64,000 bases of DNA. Source: Methylorubrum rhodinum. GTDB taxonomy: Bacteria > Pseudomonadota > Alphaproteobacteria > Rhizobiales > Beijerinckiaceae. Both the position numbers and the translations under genes were made by a program. Where the stretch lies: contig NZ_JACHOP010000002.1 in NCBI RefSeq assembly GCF_014199935.1, positions 124,001 through 188,000 of the forward strand. The letters are read 5' to 3'. Shown piece after piece: positions 1 to 8,650 of the stretch (position 1 is the stretch's first letter; each line of letters starts with the position of its first letter). Under the pieces are notes generated by a model. That model worked only from the letters and a program-made list of their open reading frames with translations, was not told where the DNA came from and searched no databases.

Positions 1-1
1 G

Positions 2-58
2 CCCGCCGTCACCTATTTCGACCGGCGCCGGGCCGGCGAGGCGCTCGGCCCCCCTTAA
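2..58 (+). CDS. C-terminal tail of an upstream gene (partial)
   Basis: An open frame enters from the left edge and ends at a TAA at 56-58; only about 18 residues are visible, ending in GEALGPP. Its stop overlaps the first half of the CtrA-like box of the next gene. The fragment is too short to name. The alternative is that this is non-coding sequence that happens to be open. Confidence 0.4.
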   Translation, partial: PAVTYFDRRRAGEALGPP

Positions 59-69
59 CCCCTCGTTAA
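55..69 (+). promoter_or_regulatory. CtrA-type binding site upstream of eipA
   Basis: A perfect TTAA-N7-TTAA (halves at 55-58 and 66-69) lies about 125 bases before the eipA start. This is the full alphaproteobacterial CtrA consensus. In Brucella, eipA is reported to be CtrA-controlled, which fits. Binding here is an inference. Confidence 0.6.
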
Positions 70-193
70 CCGAAACTTGACTTGATCGGGGCGTCGTTGC
101 GCGCTTCCTCGCCGAACCTGTCCGGCCGAAAGCGCCCGCGTCGCGTCCCGGATGCACGGCACCGGAGGTCGGCGACGCCGAGGGAGACCGACC

Positions 194-784
194 ATGCCGC
201 ACGAAGCCCGTGCCACCCGCCGCGCCGCTTTTCTCGGACTCGCCGCCGGCCTGATCGCCGCCGCCGCGCCCGCGGGCGCCGTCGACGACGGGGGCCGCCC
301 CGAATCCTTCCGCCCCTCGGAGATCGTCGAGAACGGCCACCGCTTCTTCGGCAGCGTGTCGCGGGGGCTGGCGCTCACCATCGAGGAGGCGTCCCGGCGC
401 TGGGGCGAGCCCAATGGCTACATCCTCGGCCAGGAGGCCTCCGGCGCGATCGTCGGCGGCCTGCGCTACGGTGAGGGCACGCTCTACACCCGCAACGCCG
501 GCCAGCGCCGGATCTACTGGCAGGGCCCAACGGTCGGCTTCGATGTCGGCGGCGACGGGGCGCGCACCATGATGCTCGTCTACAACCTGCCCGCCGTGTC
601 CGGCCTCTACCGCCGCTTCGGCGGGGTCGACGGCTCGGCCTACTTCATCGGCGGCTTCGGCATGACGGCGGTCACCGACGGCGGGGTCGTGGTGGTGCCG
701 ATCCGCTCCGGCGTCGGCGCCCGACTCGGCATCAATGTCGGCTACCTCAAGTTCACCAGCCGCGCGACCTGGAACCCGTTCTGA
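194..784 (+). CDS. eipA: DUF1134 envelope integrity protein EipA
   Basis: This 196-residue exported protein belongs to the DUF1134/EipA family, a small beta-barrel periplasmic protein that supports cell-envelope integrity in Brucella and is widespread in Alphaproteobacteria. Residues 1-30 form a signal peptide (arginines, then an Ala/Leu-rich core ending near AGA). The family block appears at about residues 80-130, with RYGEGTLYTRNAGQRRIYW followed by a GFDVGGDGARTMMLVYNL stretch. I start at the ATG at 194 rather than the in-frame ATG at 152, because only the shorter form puts the signal peptide at the N terminus. A CtrA-type box sits upstream. The family assignment is firm; the role in this organism is by analogy. 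Confidence 0.9.
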   Translation: MPHEARATRRAAFLGLAAGLIAAAAPAGAVDDGGRPESFRPSEIVENGHRFFGSVSRGLALTIEEASRRWGEPNGYILGQEASGAIVGGLRYGEGTLYTRNAGQRRIYWQGPTVGFDVGGDGARTMMLVYNLPAVSGLYRRFGGVDGSAYFIGGFGMTAVTDGGVVVVPIRSGVGARLGINVGYLKFTSRATWNPF

Positions 785-1202
785 CGCAGGGCACCGAAGC
801 CGAGCAAGCGCGCGGCACACAGTCGCTTGCGACGACGCGCCGTCGTTCCGGGGCGCCCCGGAAGCGTGCGATCCACGGCGGGGCACGACAGTTCAACGAC
901 GGTCGGGACCCGCGCATCGCGGGTGGTCCGCCGCGCGGCCCCGGAAGGACGGCCGTGGGGCGAGATGCAGGCGGTCCGCTCTGGTCGATCCGCAATCGAA
1001 GTCCCGTCCTGCGACGAGACGCTTGCCTCCGCGGCGGCAACCCGGGCAAAAGACCCGCGGCCGGACGGACCGGCCCGAGAGCGCAATCCGACGACGTGGA
1101 AACCGGTTCGTCGCGAGACTGCGCGGCAGAACGAGAAGCGAGAGCCGCCGGCCCGATGCAATCAGGTCGGATACGGCTCCAGGCCGCACGAGGGCGCCCC
1201 GC
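785..1202. other. 418-base gap with a degenerate palindromic repeat
   Basis: I see no convincing gene. Positions about 840-955 hold a diverged copy of the 'GTCATCCCGGGG' repeat family seen at 8440, 19628 and 61467: it opens GTCGTTCCGGGGCGCC and closes near CGGCCCCGGAAGGACGG. The frame that stays open through the gap is a GC-driven extension of the next gene. Confidence 0.5.
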
Positions 1203-1910
1203 GTGATCGAGACCGTGATGATCTTCGGGCTCGGCTTCCTGCTGGCGAGCCTGTGCGCCCTGATCGCCCTGCCCACCGTCAACGCCCGCGCGACCCGGCT
1301 GGCCCGGCGGCGCATCGAGGCGACGCTGCCGGTGAGCACCGCCGAGGTCGCCGCCGAGCGCGACCACCTGCGGGCCGAGTTCGCCGTGGCGCAGCGCCGG
1401 CTGGAGCGCAGGGCGGAGGCCGCCGCCGCGCGAAGCCACGCCGACCGCGCGGCGCTCGGCGGCCGCACCATGGAGGCCGAGACGGCCATCGCCGCGCGGC
1501 TGCGCAGCGAGGCCGAGGTCGCCCGCGCGCTGGAGAAGATCGCCGGACTCGACAAGGACCTGTCGACGTCCCGGGACGAGGGCGCGGCGAGCCTCGCCAC
1601 GCTGCACGCCCTGGAGGAGGCCCACCGCGCCGTCCTCGACGCCCTCAAGGCGGTCCGCCGGGCCCGCGCGGCCGATCCGCAGGCGGCCTCCGCCGCCACC
1701 GCGGCGCCCGACGAGGCCGAGGCCCTGCGCGCCGAGCAGGCGGCGCTGAGGGCGGAACTCGAATCGGCACGGGCGGCCTTGGCCGCCCGCGGCAGCGACG
1801 ACACGGCCGAGTTGCGCCGCCGCATCGGCGAGGTCGCCGACGCGCTCGCCCGGCGCGACCGCCTGCCGAATGTCGGCGCCTTCCCGTCGGCCGCCATGGC
1901 GGAGCGCTGA
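1203..1910 (+). CDS. membrane-anchored coiled-coil protein, function unknown
   Basis: The product has 235 residues. An N-terminal membrane segment (about residues 6-25, MIFGLGFLLASLCALIALP) is followed by a basic patch (RATRLARRRIEATLP) and then a long Ala/Arg/Glu-rich coiled coil to about residue 215. I chose the GTG at 1203 because it places the membrane helix at the N terminus; the ATG at 1218 is nearly as good. It looks like a single-span anchor with a cytoplasmic coiled coil, and similar proteins occur in other Rhizobiales. I do not know its function. Its proximity to eipA suggests an envelope or polarity role, but that is only context. Confidence 0.7.
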   Translation: MIETVMIFGLGFLLASLCALIALPTVNARATRLARRRIEATLPVSTAEVAAERDHLRAEFAVAQRRLERRAEAAAARSHADRAALGGRTMEAETAIAARLRSEAEVARALEKIAGLDKDLSTSRDEGAASLATLHALEEAHRAVLDALKAVRRARAADPQAASAATAAPDEAEALRAEQAALRAELESARAALAARGSDDTAELRRRIGEVADALARRDRLPNVGAFPSAAMAER

Positions 1911-2100
1911 GGGAGCCCGTGCGCGGCGGCACCCGGCCATGACCGGGCGCCCGCCGGCCCGGCGCGCCTCCCTTGCGGGCTTCTGTCCGAATCCGTAACA
2001 GAAAAGCCATCTCGCGATGGTCGTGGGTCCGCCTTGTTTCGGACAAGCGGCAGGCTCATCGCGCCCGGCTCACCTCCTCAACCACGATCGAGCGAACATC

Positions 2101-2376
2101 ATGGCCTTGAAGCTGACGTCCCTCGCCCTCGTGCTGACGGGCGCGACCGTCCTCCTGATCGCGCCGGCGCAGGCGCAGCAGTCGAAGCGCGGCAACGAGA
2201 CCCTGAAGAAGTACTGCACCGGCGATTACCTGAGCTATTGCGGCAACCTCGATCCGGACGATCCGGCGACCGACCAGTGCTTCAAGACCAACTGGGCCAA
2301 GCTCTCCGAGAACTGCCGCCGCGCCATCGACGCCTACACCCCGCCGAAGGACGCTTCGTCGCGCAAGAAGAGCTGA
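2101..2376 (+). CDS. small secreted cysteine-rich protein
   Basis: This 91-residue protein has a clear signal peptide (cleavage near APAQA, residue 24) and a compact domain with four cysteines, in the order YCTGDYLSYCGNLDP, DQCFKTNW, ENCRRAI. The spacing resembles one unit of the Cys-rich GLG1/FGFR-type repeat found in secreted bacterial proteins, which suggests two periplasmic disulfides. The C terminus is lysine-rich. Function unknown. The ATG at 2101 is preferred over upstream in-frame starts because it begins the signal peptide. Confidence 0.75.
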   Translation: MALKLTSLALVLTGATVLLIAPAQAQQSKRGNETLKKYCTGDYLSYCGNLDPDDPATDQCFKTNWAKLSENCRRAIDAYTPPKDASSRKKS

Positions 2377-2410
2377 GGACGCCGAGCGGCTTCTCGGGGC
2401 ACGCTCCGCC

Positions 2411-2455
2411 GTCATTCCGGGGCCGGGTTCGCGTCCCGGCGCCCCGGAATGGCGG
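2411..2455. repeat. short copy of the GTCATTCCGGGG palindromic repeat
   Basis: GTCATTCCGGGGCCGGG and the near-complement CGGCGCCCCGGAATGGCGG bracket a short hairpin in the gap before lptM. It is a reduced member of the family at 8440-8552, 19628-19740 and 61467-61579. Confidence 0.6.
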
Positions 2456-2604
2456 GGTGGACGGGAAGCGCCGCTCGAATCTCGCTCGCCCCGAACTCGG
2501 CGCACCCGGTGGCCGCGACAGGCTCGCGCGGACGGCCGGCAACGGTTAAGCTGGCGCCGGAACCCTCGCCGGTATCATTGCCGGAATCTTGGCCGGAACT
2601 GCCG

Positions 2605-2952
2605 ATGCCCTCCCGCCTGCCTGCCCTGATCGCGATCGGCCTCGTCGCGCTCGCCTGCACCGCCTGCGGGCGCCGCGGCGGGCTGGAGCCGCCCGGCACC
2701 GCCTCGGCCACCGTCGCGCCGGTCGCCGCGCGGCCGGGCGCCCCCGCCTCGCCCCGCAGCCTGCCGACCACCGGCGTCGGCGTCGGCGACCGGGCCGCCG
2801 CGCCCGATCCGGACGCGGTGGCGGCCGGCGACGAGCTGAGCCCCGCGGCGATCCCGCCGGGCGCCGACGGCGTCCCGGTCACGACCACCCGCGGCGGCAA
2901 GCGCGGCTACCGGGTGCCGAAGGAGCCGTTCATCCTCGACGCCATCCTGTAG
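2605..2952 (+). CDS. lptM: LptM-like lipoprotein
   Basis: The 115-residue product starts with a signal peptide ending in a lipobox-like region with cysteines at 18 and 21. The second is followed by GRRGGLEPPG, matching the CGRKGPLxxP signature of LptM (YifL), the small outer-membrane lipoprotein that helps mature the LptD/LptE lipopolysaccharide translocon. It lies directly upstream of lysA, the classical alphaproteobacterial position for this gene (usually argH-lptM-lysA). The region after residue 40 is low-complexity Pro/Ala. The ATG at 2605 is the only start that gives a proper signal peptide. Confidence 0.8.
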   Translation: MPSRLPALIAIGLVALACTACGRRGGLEPPGTASATVAPVAARPGAPASPRSLPTTGVGVGDRAAAPDPDAVAAGDELSPAAIPPGADGVPVTTTRGGKRGYRVPKEPFILDAIL

Positions 2953-3103
2953 TTTTCAGGTGGCACGCCGCCTCGCAGTCGCGAGGGCAATCGGCGATGG
3001 GCCGTTCATCGCCGACTGATTTCAGCCCGTGCTTCCGGGCGGCGCCTTCGAGGGCTAAAGACCGGGCGACAGCGACGCCTGAGCGCCCTTTACGAAGCCT
3101 GCC

Positions 3104-4372
3104 ATGCATCATTTTCACTACCGCGACGGGCGCCTCCACGCGGAGGACGTCGATCTGGCCGCACTTGCCGGAGAGGTCGGCACGCCGTTCTACTGCTACA
3201 GCACCGCCACGCTGGAGCGGCATTACCGCGTCTTCGCCGAGGCGTTCGCCGACGACGACGCGCTGGTGTGCTTCGCCATGAAGGCGAATTCGAACCAGGC
3301 GGTGCTGACGACGCTGGCCCGCCGCGGCGCCGGCATGGACATCGTCTCCGAGGGCGAGTTGCGCCGCGCCTTGGCCGCCGGCGTGCCGGGCGAGCGCATC
3401 GTCTTCTCCGGCGTCGGCAAGACCAAGGACGAGATGGCCGCCGCGCTGGAGGCCGGCATCCTCTGCTTCAACGTCGAGAGCGAGCCGGAACTCGCAGGCT
3501 TGTCCGAGGTCGCCGCCTCGCGGGGCGAGCGCGCCCCGGTCTCGATCCGGGTCAACCCCGACGTGGATGCGCTGACGCACGCAAAGATCTCGACCGGCAA
3601 ATCCGAGAACAAGTTCGGGATTCCGATCAGCCGCGCGCGTGAGGTCTACGCTCGCGCCGCGCAGATGCCGGGGCTCCAGCTCGTGGGCGTCGACACCCAT
3701 ATCGGCAGCCAGATCACCGATCTCGCTCCGTTCGAGAGCGCCGCGCGCCGGCTCTGCGAACTGGCCGCAGCGCTGCTCGCCGACGGGCACAAGCTGCATC
3801 ACGTCGATTTCGGCGGCGGCCTCGGCATCCCCTACCGCGACGACAACGCCCCCCCGCCGGACCCGGCGGCGCTCGCCGCGATCCTGCGCCCGCATTTCCG
3901 GCCGCTCGGCCTGCGCCCGGTCTTCGAGATCGGGCGGATGATCGCGGGCAATGCCGGCATCCTCGTCACCCGCGTGATCTACGTGAAGCCGACCGAGGCC
4001 AAGACCTTCGTCATCGTCGACGCGGCGATGAACGACCTGATCCGCCCCACCCTCTACGAGGCGTTCCACGCGCTGCGCCCGGTCACCGAGGCCGCGCCCG
4101 ACGCCCCCCGGATCACCGCGGACGTGGTCGGCCCGGTCTGCGAGACCGGCGATTATCTCGCGCTCGCCCGCGAGATGCCGGAGGTCGCGGCCGGCGACCT
4201 GATCGCGGTGATGAGCGCGGGCGCCTACGGCGCGGTCCAGGCCGGCACCTACAACAGCCGCCGCCTCGTGCCGGAGGTGCTGGTGAGCCGGGACCGCTCG
4301 GCGGTGGTGCGCCCGCGGCCGAGCTATGAGGATCTGATCCGGCTGGATCGGGTGCCGGAGTGGCTGACGTAA
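3104..4372 (+). CDS. lysA: diaminopimelate decarboxylase
   Basis: LysA performs the last step of lysine synthesis, converting meso-diaminopimelate to L-lysine with PLP. The 422-residue length is normal. The PLP lysine lies in CFAMKAN (K60), the glycine-rich phosphate-binding loop is VDFGGGLGIPY (about residues 230-240), and the active-site cysteine motif CETGD is near residue 346, all in family order for a fold-III decarboxylase. It follows lptM by 151 bases, so co-transcription is likely. The start at 3104 agrees with family N termini. Confidence 0.97.
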   Translation: MHHFHYRDGRLHAEDVDLAALAGEVGTPFYCYSTATLERHYRVFAEAFADDDALVCFAMKANSNQAVLTTLARRGAGMDIVSEGELRRALAAGVPGERIVFSGVGKTKDEMAAALEAGILCFNVESEPELAGLSEVAASRGERAPVSIRVNPDVDALTHAKISTGKSENKFGIPISRAREVYARAAQMPGLQLVGVDTHIGSQITDLAPFESAARRLCELAAALLADGHKLHHVDFGGGLGIPYRDDNAPPPDPAALAAILRPHFRPLGLRPVFEIGRMIAGNAGILVTRVIYVKPTEAKTFVIVDAAMNDLIRPTLYEAFHALRPVTEAAPDAPRITADVVGPVCETGDYLALAREMPEVAAGDLIAVMSAGAYGAVQAGTYNSRRLVPEVLVSRDRSAVVRPRPSYEDLIRLDRVPEWLT

Positions 4373-4382
4373 CGCCGATGAA

Positions 4383-4544
4383 CCCTCCCCCCCTCTGCGG
4401 GGGAGGGTGCCTCGCGGATGCGAGGCGGGAGAGGGGACGACGCTTCCGAAGACTTCACGTCGAACGCGGCCAAGCGGTACTGTCGCTCCCCTCTCCCGAC
4501 CCCTGCTGACGCAGGGGCCACCCTCTCCCGCAGAGGGGAGAGGG
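4383..4544. repeat. palindromic intergenic repeat, family A
   Basis: CCCTCCCCCCCTCTGCGGGG at the left and CCCTCTCCCGCAGAGGGGAG at the right bracket about 160 bases with nested hairpins. The interior is the reverse complement of the interior of the copy at 54982-55135 (shared CCGCTTGGCCGCG block), so both are copies of one mobile-looking unit in opposite orientation. Confidence 0.75.
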
Positions 4545-4646
4545 CTTGCGTCGGCGCAAACGCGGCTGGGCTGATTTGACCCGATGGTGCCGGCCCGCCA
4601 CCATGCTAGCTTCCCCTTCGATGTGCGGGAGCCGCGACCGATCACG

Positions 4647-7364
4647 ATGAACGAGGCCGAACCGACCCCTCCCGAGACCCGGCCCGGCGACGCGCGGCGG
4701 CGCCTCGACCGGCTCGTGGCGGGCGCACGGGCAGCGGGCCTGTGGGAGCGGGTCTGGCCGGTGCTGTGGCGCCCGCTCGGCGTCATCCTCCTGTTCCTCG
4801 CCGCGTCCTGGCTCGGCCTGTGGCTCGATCTGCCGCCGCTCGGGCGCATGGTGGGCTTGGGCCTGTTCGCGCTTCTGGGGCTTGCCGCGCTGATGCCCAT
4901 CCTGCGTGTCGCGCGCCCGAGCCGGCGCGAGGCGCTGACCCGGATCGACCGGGAGGCCGCGCGCGAGAAGGGCCTCGCCCACGATCCGGCCTCGGCGATC
5001 GAGGATACGCTGGCCGTCGGCGGGACCGATCCGGCCACCCGCGCGCTCTGGGCGCTCCACCAGAAGCGGGCTGCGGCCGCCGTCGCCCGGCTGCGGGTCG
5101 GCCCGCCGCGGCCGGACATGCCGCGGCACGATCCGCGCGCGCTGCGGGCGGGCGCGCTGGTGGCGGCGCTCGCGGCCCTGTTCGTCGCCGGCCCCGAATG
5201 GCGCGGGCGCGTCGCCGCCGCCTTCGACTGGCGCGAGCCCCCGGCCGCGGCCCCGAGCTTCCGCGTCGACGGCTGGATCGATCCGCCGATCTACACCCGC
5301 GTCCCGCCGCTGATCGTCACCATGGCGGGCGGCAAGGACGCAGTGCAGCGCCTGCGCGCGCCGGTGAACTCGACCCTGATCGTGCGCATCGCCGGCCAGG
5401 GCGAGGCGACCCTCACCCCGAACGCCGCCCTGGTGCCCGTGGCCAGGGACGAGGCCGCAGACCGCAAGCCGGCCCCGCGCCCCGTCCTGACGCAAGGACA
5501 AGGAGCCGATACCCGCGCGTCGCTGCGCGAGGAGCGCTTCCGCCTGACCGGCGGCACGGCCGAACTCGGCATCTCGGCCTCCGGCTCCGAGCCGCAGCGC
5601 CTCGTGGTCGAGACGATCCCCGACCTTCCCCCCGAGGTGCGGCAGGTCGGCGGGATCGAGGTGAACGGGCGCGGCACCTTCTCGCTCACCTACCGGGCCA
5701 AGGACGATTACGGCATCGCGTCCGCCGAGGGGCTGGTCGAGCCGCTGAAGCCCGGCCGCTCGCTGGTGCCGGTGCCCAAGCTCGCCCTGGCGCTGCCCGC
5801 CGACGCCACCGGCGAGCACGACACCAAGTCGCTGGTCGATCTCACCGACAATCCCTGGTCCGGCGCCCGCGTGCGGCTGACGCTCGTCGTGCGCGACGAG
5901 GCCGGGCAGGAGGGCCGCACCCAACCCGCTGAGACGCTGCTGCCGGGCCGCCCCTTCACCAAGGCGCTCGCCCGCGCCCTGGCGGAGGAGCGCCGCCGCC
6001 TCGTCACCGCCCCGGACGAGGACCGCAATCGCGTCCAGACCGCGCTCGACGCGCTCTTGATCGCCCCTGACCGGTTCACGCCGGAGCCGTCGATCTTCCT
6101 CGGGCTCACCACCGCGGGCAACCGCCTGCGCGCGGCCAGGACCGACGACGACCTGATCGGGGTGGCCGACCTCCTGTGGGAGATGGCCCTCAAGATCGAG
6201 GACGGCGACCTCTCGGATGCCGAGAAGGCCCTGCGCGCCGCCCAGGACCGGCTGAAGGAGGCGATCGAGCGCGGCGCCCCCGACGAGGAGATCAAGAAGC
6301 TCACCCAGGATCTGAAGCAGGCGCTCGACAAGTTCATGAAGGAGTTTGCCGAGCGCCAGCGGCAGAACCCGCAAAACCGTCAGCAGCAATCCGAGCGCCA
6401 GCAGCAACAGCAGCAGAAGGGCGCCAAGACCGTCACCCCCGACGATCTGGAGAAGATGCTGAAGGACATGCAGGACGCGATGGAGCGCGGCGACACGGCG
6501 GAAGCCCAGCGCCTGCTCGAACAGCTGCGCAACACGCTCGAAAACCTCCAGAGCGCCGAGAACCAGGGCCAGAAGTCCGGCGACGGGCAGGCCGAGATGA
6601 ACCGGCAGCTCGACGAGCTCGACAAGATGTCCCGCGACCAGCAGGACCTGCGCGACGAAACCTACAAGGAGGGCCAGGACGGCCAGCCGCGCCCCCGGCC
6701 CGGCCAGCGCCCGCGGCAGGGCCAGCAGCAGCAGAACGGGCAGCCCCAGGGTCAGCAGGGGCAGCGCGGCCAGCAGCAGCAGGGTCAGCAGGGCCAGAAC
6801 CAGCCCGGCGAGCAGGGACAGCAGGGCGAAGGTCAGAAGGGTCCCGGCCAGAAGGGGCAGCAGGGCCAGAGCCCCGGCCAGCGCCAGCAGGGCCTGCGCG
6901 AGCAGCTGCAGGATCTCAAGGAGCGGATGAAGCAGCAGGGCCTCCAGGGCGAGCAGGGGCTCGCCGATGCGGAGGACGCCATGAAGGAGGCCGAGGACGC
7001 GCTCGGCCAGGGCCGCAACGGCGACGCGGTCGATGCGCAGGGCCGGGCGCTGGACGGGCTGAAGCGCGGCGCCGAGGGCATGCAGAAGCAGATGCAGCAG
7101 ATGGCCGAGGGCGAGGGCCAGGGGGAGGGCGAGGGCCAGCAGCAGGCCCAGCAGGGCCGTCCCGGCGGCGGCGACGACGATCCCCTCGGCCGCCCGACCC
7201 GCGGGCGCGACATCTCCGACGGCCGGGTCCGGGTGCCGGGCGCCGACGAATCGGCGGTCCAGCGCGCCCGCCGGATCATGGAGGAGCTGCGGCGCAAGCT
7301 CGGCGACCCCTCGCGTCCGCAGGAGGAACTCGACTATTTCGAGCGCCTGCTGCGCCGGAACTGA
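4647..7364 (+). CDS. TIGR02302/DUF4175 family membrane protein
   Basis: This 905-residue protein belongs to the TIGR02302 family of alphaproteobacteria, whose function is not established. Three hydrophobic segments occur at about residues 40-60, 68-90 and 165-183. A soluble domain with the signature SFRVDGWIDPPIYT lies near residue 205, and a charged helical region follows from about 430. An extreme Gln/Gly/Pro tract occupies about residues 600-760 with repeated GQQGQ units. The conserved C terminus ends with ELDYFERLLRRN. I start at ATG 4647, since residues translated from 4584 look unlike the family. The Gln-rich tract varies in length within the family and is probably disordered. Confidence 0.88.
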   Translation: MNEAEPTPPETRPGDARRRLDRLVAGARAAGLWERVWPVLWRPLGVILLFLAASWLGLWLDLPPLGRMVGLGLFALLGLAALMPILRVARPSRREALTRIDREAAREKGLAHDPASAIEDTLAVGGTDPATRALWALHQKRAAAAVARLRVGPPRPDMPRHDPRALRAGALVAALAALFVAGPEWRGRVAAAFDWREPPAAAPSFRVDGWIDPPIYTRVPPLIVTMAGGKDAVQRLRAPVNSTLIVRIAGQGEATLTPNAALVPVARDEAADRKPAPRPVLTQGQGADTRASLREERFRLTGGTAELGISASGSEPQRLVVETIPDLPPEVRQVGGIEVNGRGTFSLTYRAKDDYGIASAEGLVEPLKPGRSLVPVPKLALALPADATGEHDTKSLVDLTDNPWSGARVRLTLVVRDEAGQEGRTQPAETLLPGRPFTKALARALAEERRRLVTAPDEDRNRVQTALDALLIAPDRFTPEPSIFLGLTTAGNRLRAARTDDDLIGVADLLWEMALKIEDGDLSDAEKALRAAQDRLKEAIERGAPDEEIKKLTQDLKQALDKFMKEFAERQRQNPQNRQQQSERQQQQQQKGAKTVTPDDLEKMLKDMQDAMERGDTAEAQRLLEQLRNTLENLQSAENQGQKSGDGQAEMNRQLDELDKMSRDQQDLRDETYKEGQDGQPRPRPGQRPRQGQQQQNGQPQGQQGQRGQQQQGQQGQNQPGEQGQQGEGQKGPGQKGQQGQSPGQRQQGLREQLQDLKERMKQQGLQGEQGLADAEDAMKEAEDALGQGRNGDAVDAQGRALDGLKRGAEGMQKQMQQMAEGEGQGEGEGQQQAQQGRPGGGDDDPLGRPTRGRDISDGRVRVPGADESAVQRARRIMEELRRKLGDPSRPQEELDYFERLLRRN

Positions 7365-7433
7365 CCGGCGCGCGGATCAACCACATGAGCCCCCGCGACG
7401 CGCGCAGGCTCCTATCGGGACAACTGCAAAAAA

Positions 7434-7619
7434 ATGTCGGCCAACCAGCTCGTCCTCCTCGCCTGCGTCGCCGTGGCCGCCGTCCTCCTGTTCGGCCTCG
7501 TCAACATGATGCGCGGCGGCAGCGCCAACCTCTCGCAGAAGCTGATGCGCCTGCGCGTGCTGCTGCAGTTCGTGGCGATCGTCGTCATCATGGGCGTCGT
7601 CTGGTGGCGCTCGGCCTGA
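7434..7619 (+). CDS. HIG1-like twin transmembrane protein
   Basis: A 61-residue protein with two membrane helices (about residues 5-24 and 42-58) joined by a basic loop NLSQKLMRLRVLLQF. This is the pattern of the short bacterial HIG1/'twin transmembrane' family, related to proteins that accompany respiratory complexes. In many Rhizobiales it sits just upstream of the cobalamin adenosyltransferase and etfBA, as here. The ATG at 7434 is the only reasonable start. Confidence 0.8.
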   Translation: MSANQLVLLACVAVAAVLLFGLVNMMRGGSANLSQKLMRLRVLLQFVAIVVIMGVVWWRSA

Positions 7620-7772
7620 GGCCGACCCGCGCCTTGCGTGCGGGGCCCTCCGGGACAGTGTGGCATGGGCGCCCCACCGGCCCGGCAAAAGCGTGACGGG
7701 CGGATGAATCCGCGGGATGGCTCCGGGGCCGCGTGGTATTCGAGGGCGGTTCAACCGGATGCACCGCCGATG

Positions 7773-8411
7773 ATGTCACCCTTTGCCCGGACTACGGCCC
7801 TGATCGTGGCCGGCGCGCTGGCCGCCACGGCCGCGCAGGCCGCCGACCTCGGCGGTCGCCGGGCGCCCGCGCCGCTGCCCTACGCCGCCCCGGTCCAGCC
7901 CTACAGCATCGTCTCCGAGATCCGCATCGGCGGCTCGGTGCAGGATCCGGGCAGCGCCGAGGGCAAGGTCCCCGGCTTCAGCACCGCCAACGTCAACGGC
8001 GAGATCCTGTTCGCCAAGCCGGTCGTCAGCCTCGATCCGTTCTGGCAGGCCTTCGTGCCGCGCCCGACGGTCGGCGGCAGCTACAACACCGGCGGGCGCA
8101 CCAGCTACGCCTATCTCGGCGGCACCTGGACGATCGACCTCTTCCCCGAGACGCTCGGCCGCCGCGTCTTCATCGAAGGCTTCTTCGGCGGCGCCGCCCA
8201 CAACGGCTATGTCGGCCCGAAGGAGGGCACGCCCTACGGGTTCAACACGCTGGGCTGCAACCCGCTCTTCCGCGAGGCCGCGGCTCTCGGCTTCCGCATC
8301 ACCCCGCAATGGAGCGTGATGGCCACCGTCGAGCACATGTCGAACGCCGGCCTCTGCGGCGACAACCGCGGCCTGACCAATTTCGGCGGCAAGATCGGCT
8401 ACACCTTCTGA
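7773..8411 (+). CDS. PagL-like lipid A 3-O-deacylase (acyloxyacyl hydrolase)
   Basis: About 212 residues with a signal peptide cleaved near AAQA (residue 22), then an outer-membrane beta-barrel pattern of alternating aromatics. The family's catalytic His-Ser motif appears close to the C terminus as TVEHMSNAGLC, followed by GLTNFGGKIGYTF ending in Phe, as outer-membrane barrels do. PagL removes the 3-O acyl chain of lipid A. The codon pair ATGATG (7770/7773) leaves the exact start ambiguous by one residue. The longer in-frame form has no signal peptide at its N terminus. Confidence 0.8.
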   Translation: MSPFARTTALIVAGALAATAAQAADLGGRRAPAPLPYAAPVQPYSIVSEIRIGGSVQDPGSAEGKVPGFSTANVNGEILFAKPVVSLDPFWQAFVPRPTVGGSYNTGGRTSYAYLGGTWTIDLFPETLGRRVFIEGFFGGAAHNGYVGPKEGTPYGFNTLGCNPLFREAAALGFRITPQWSVMATVEHMSNAGLCGDNRGLTNFGGKIGYTF

Positions 8412-8439
8412 GGCTTCGCGCCTCCGTATCGAACGGGCG

Positions 8440-8552
8440 GTCATCCCGGGGCCGCGCAGCGGAACCCGGGATCCACCCGTGATGCGCGGCCCCACTTGGC
8501 GTCGCGGCCCGTCGTGGATACCGGGTTCGCCTGCGGCGCCCCGGAATGACGG
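8440..8552. repeat. palindromic repeat, family C
   Basis: It begins GTCATCCCGGGGCCGCGCAG and ends CGCCCCGGAATGACGG, with an internal CCACCCGTGATGCGCGGC block. Close copies lie at 19628-19740 and 61467-61579, with shorter ones near 840, 2411 and 37421. The long near-palindrome is expected to fold into one extended hairpin. Confidence 0.75.
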
Positions 8553-8650
8553 CGGTGTTGAACGTAGCCGCATCAATCCCCTTGCAAAGACCCGCTGCGC
8601 GCGAAACACCATCGCCCGGCGGGTTTTTCGGGCCCGCGGGGAGGGACGTC

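Noticed and set aside
735..1203. In-frame upstream extension of the coiled-coil gene
   Set aside because: Translation is Arg/Ser/Pro-rich, covers a degenerate palindromic repeat, and would bury the membrane anchor.
4455..6407. 650-residue minus-strand frame opposite the TIGR02302 gene
   Set aside because: Arg/Gly/Ala-rich shadow frame without recognisable motifs; the plus-strand gene explains the region.
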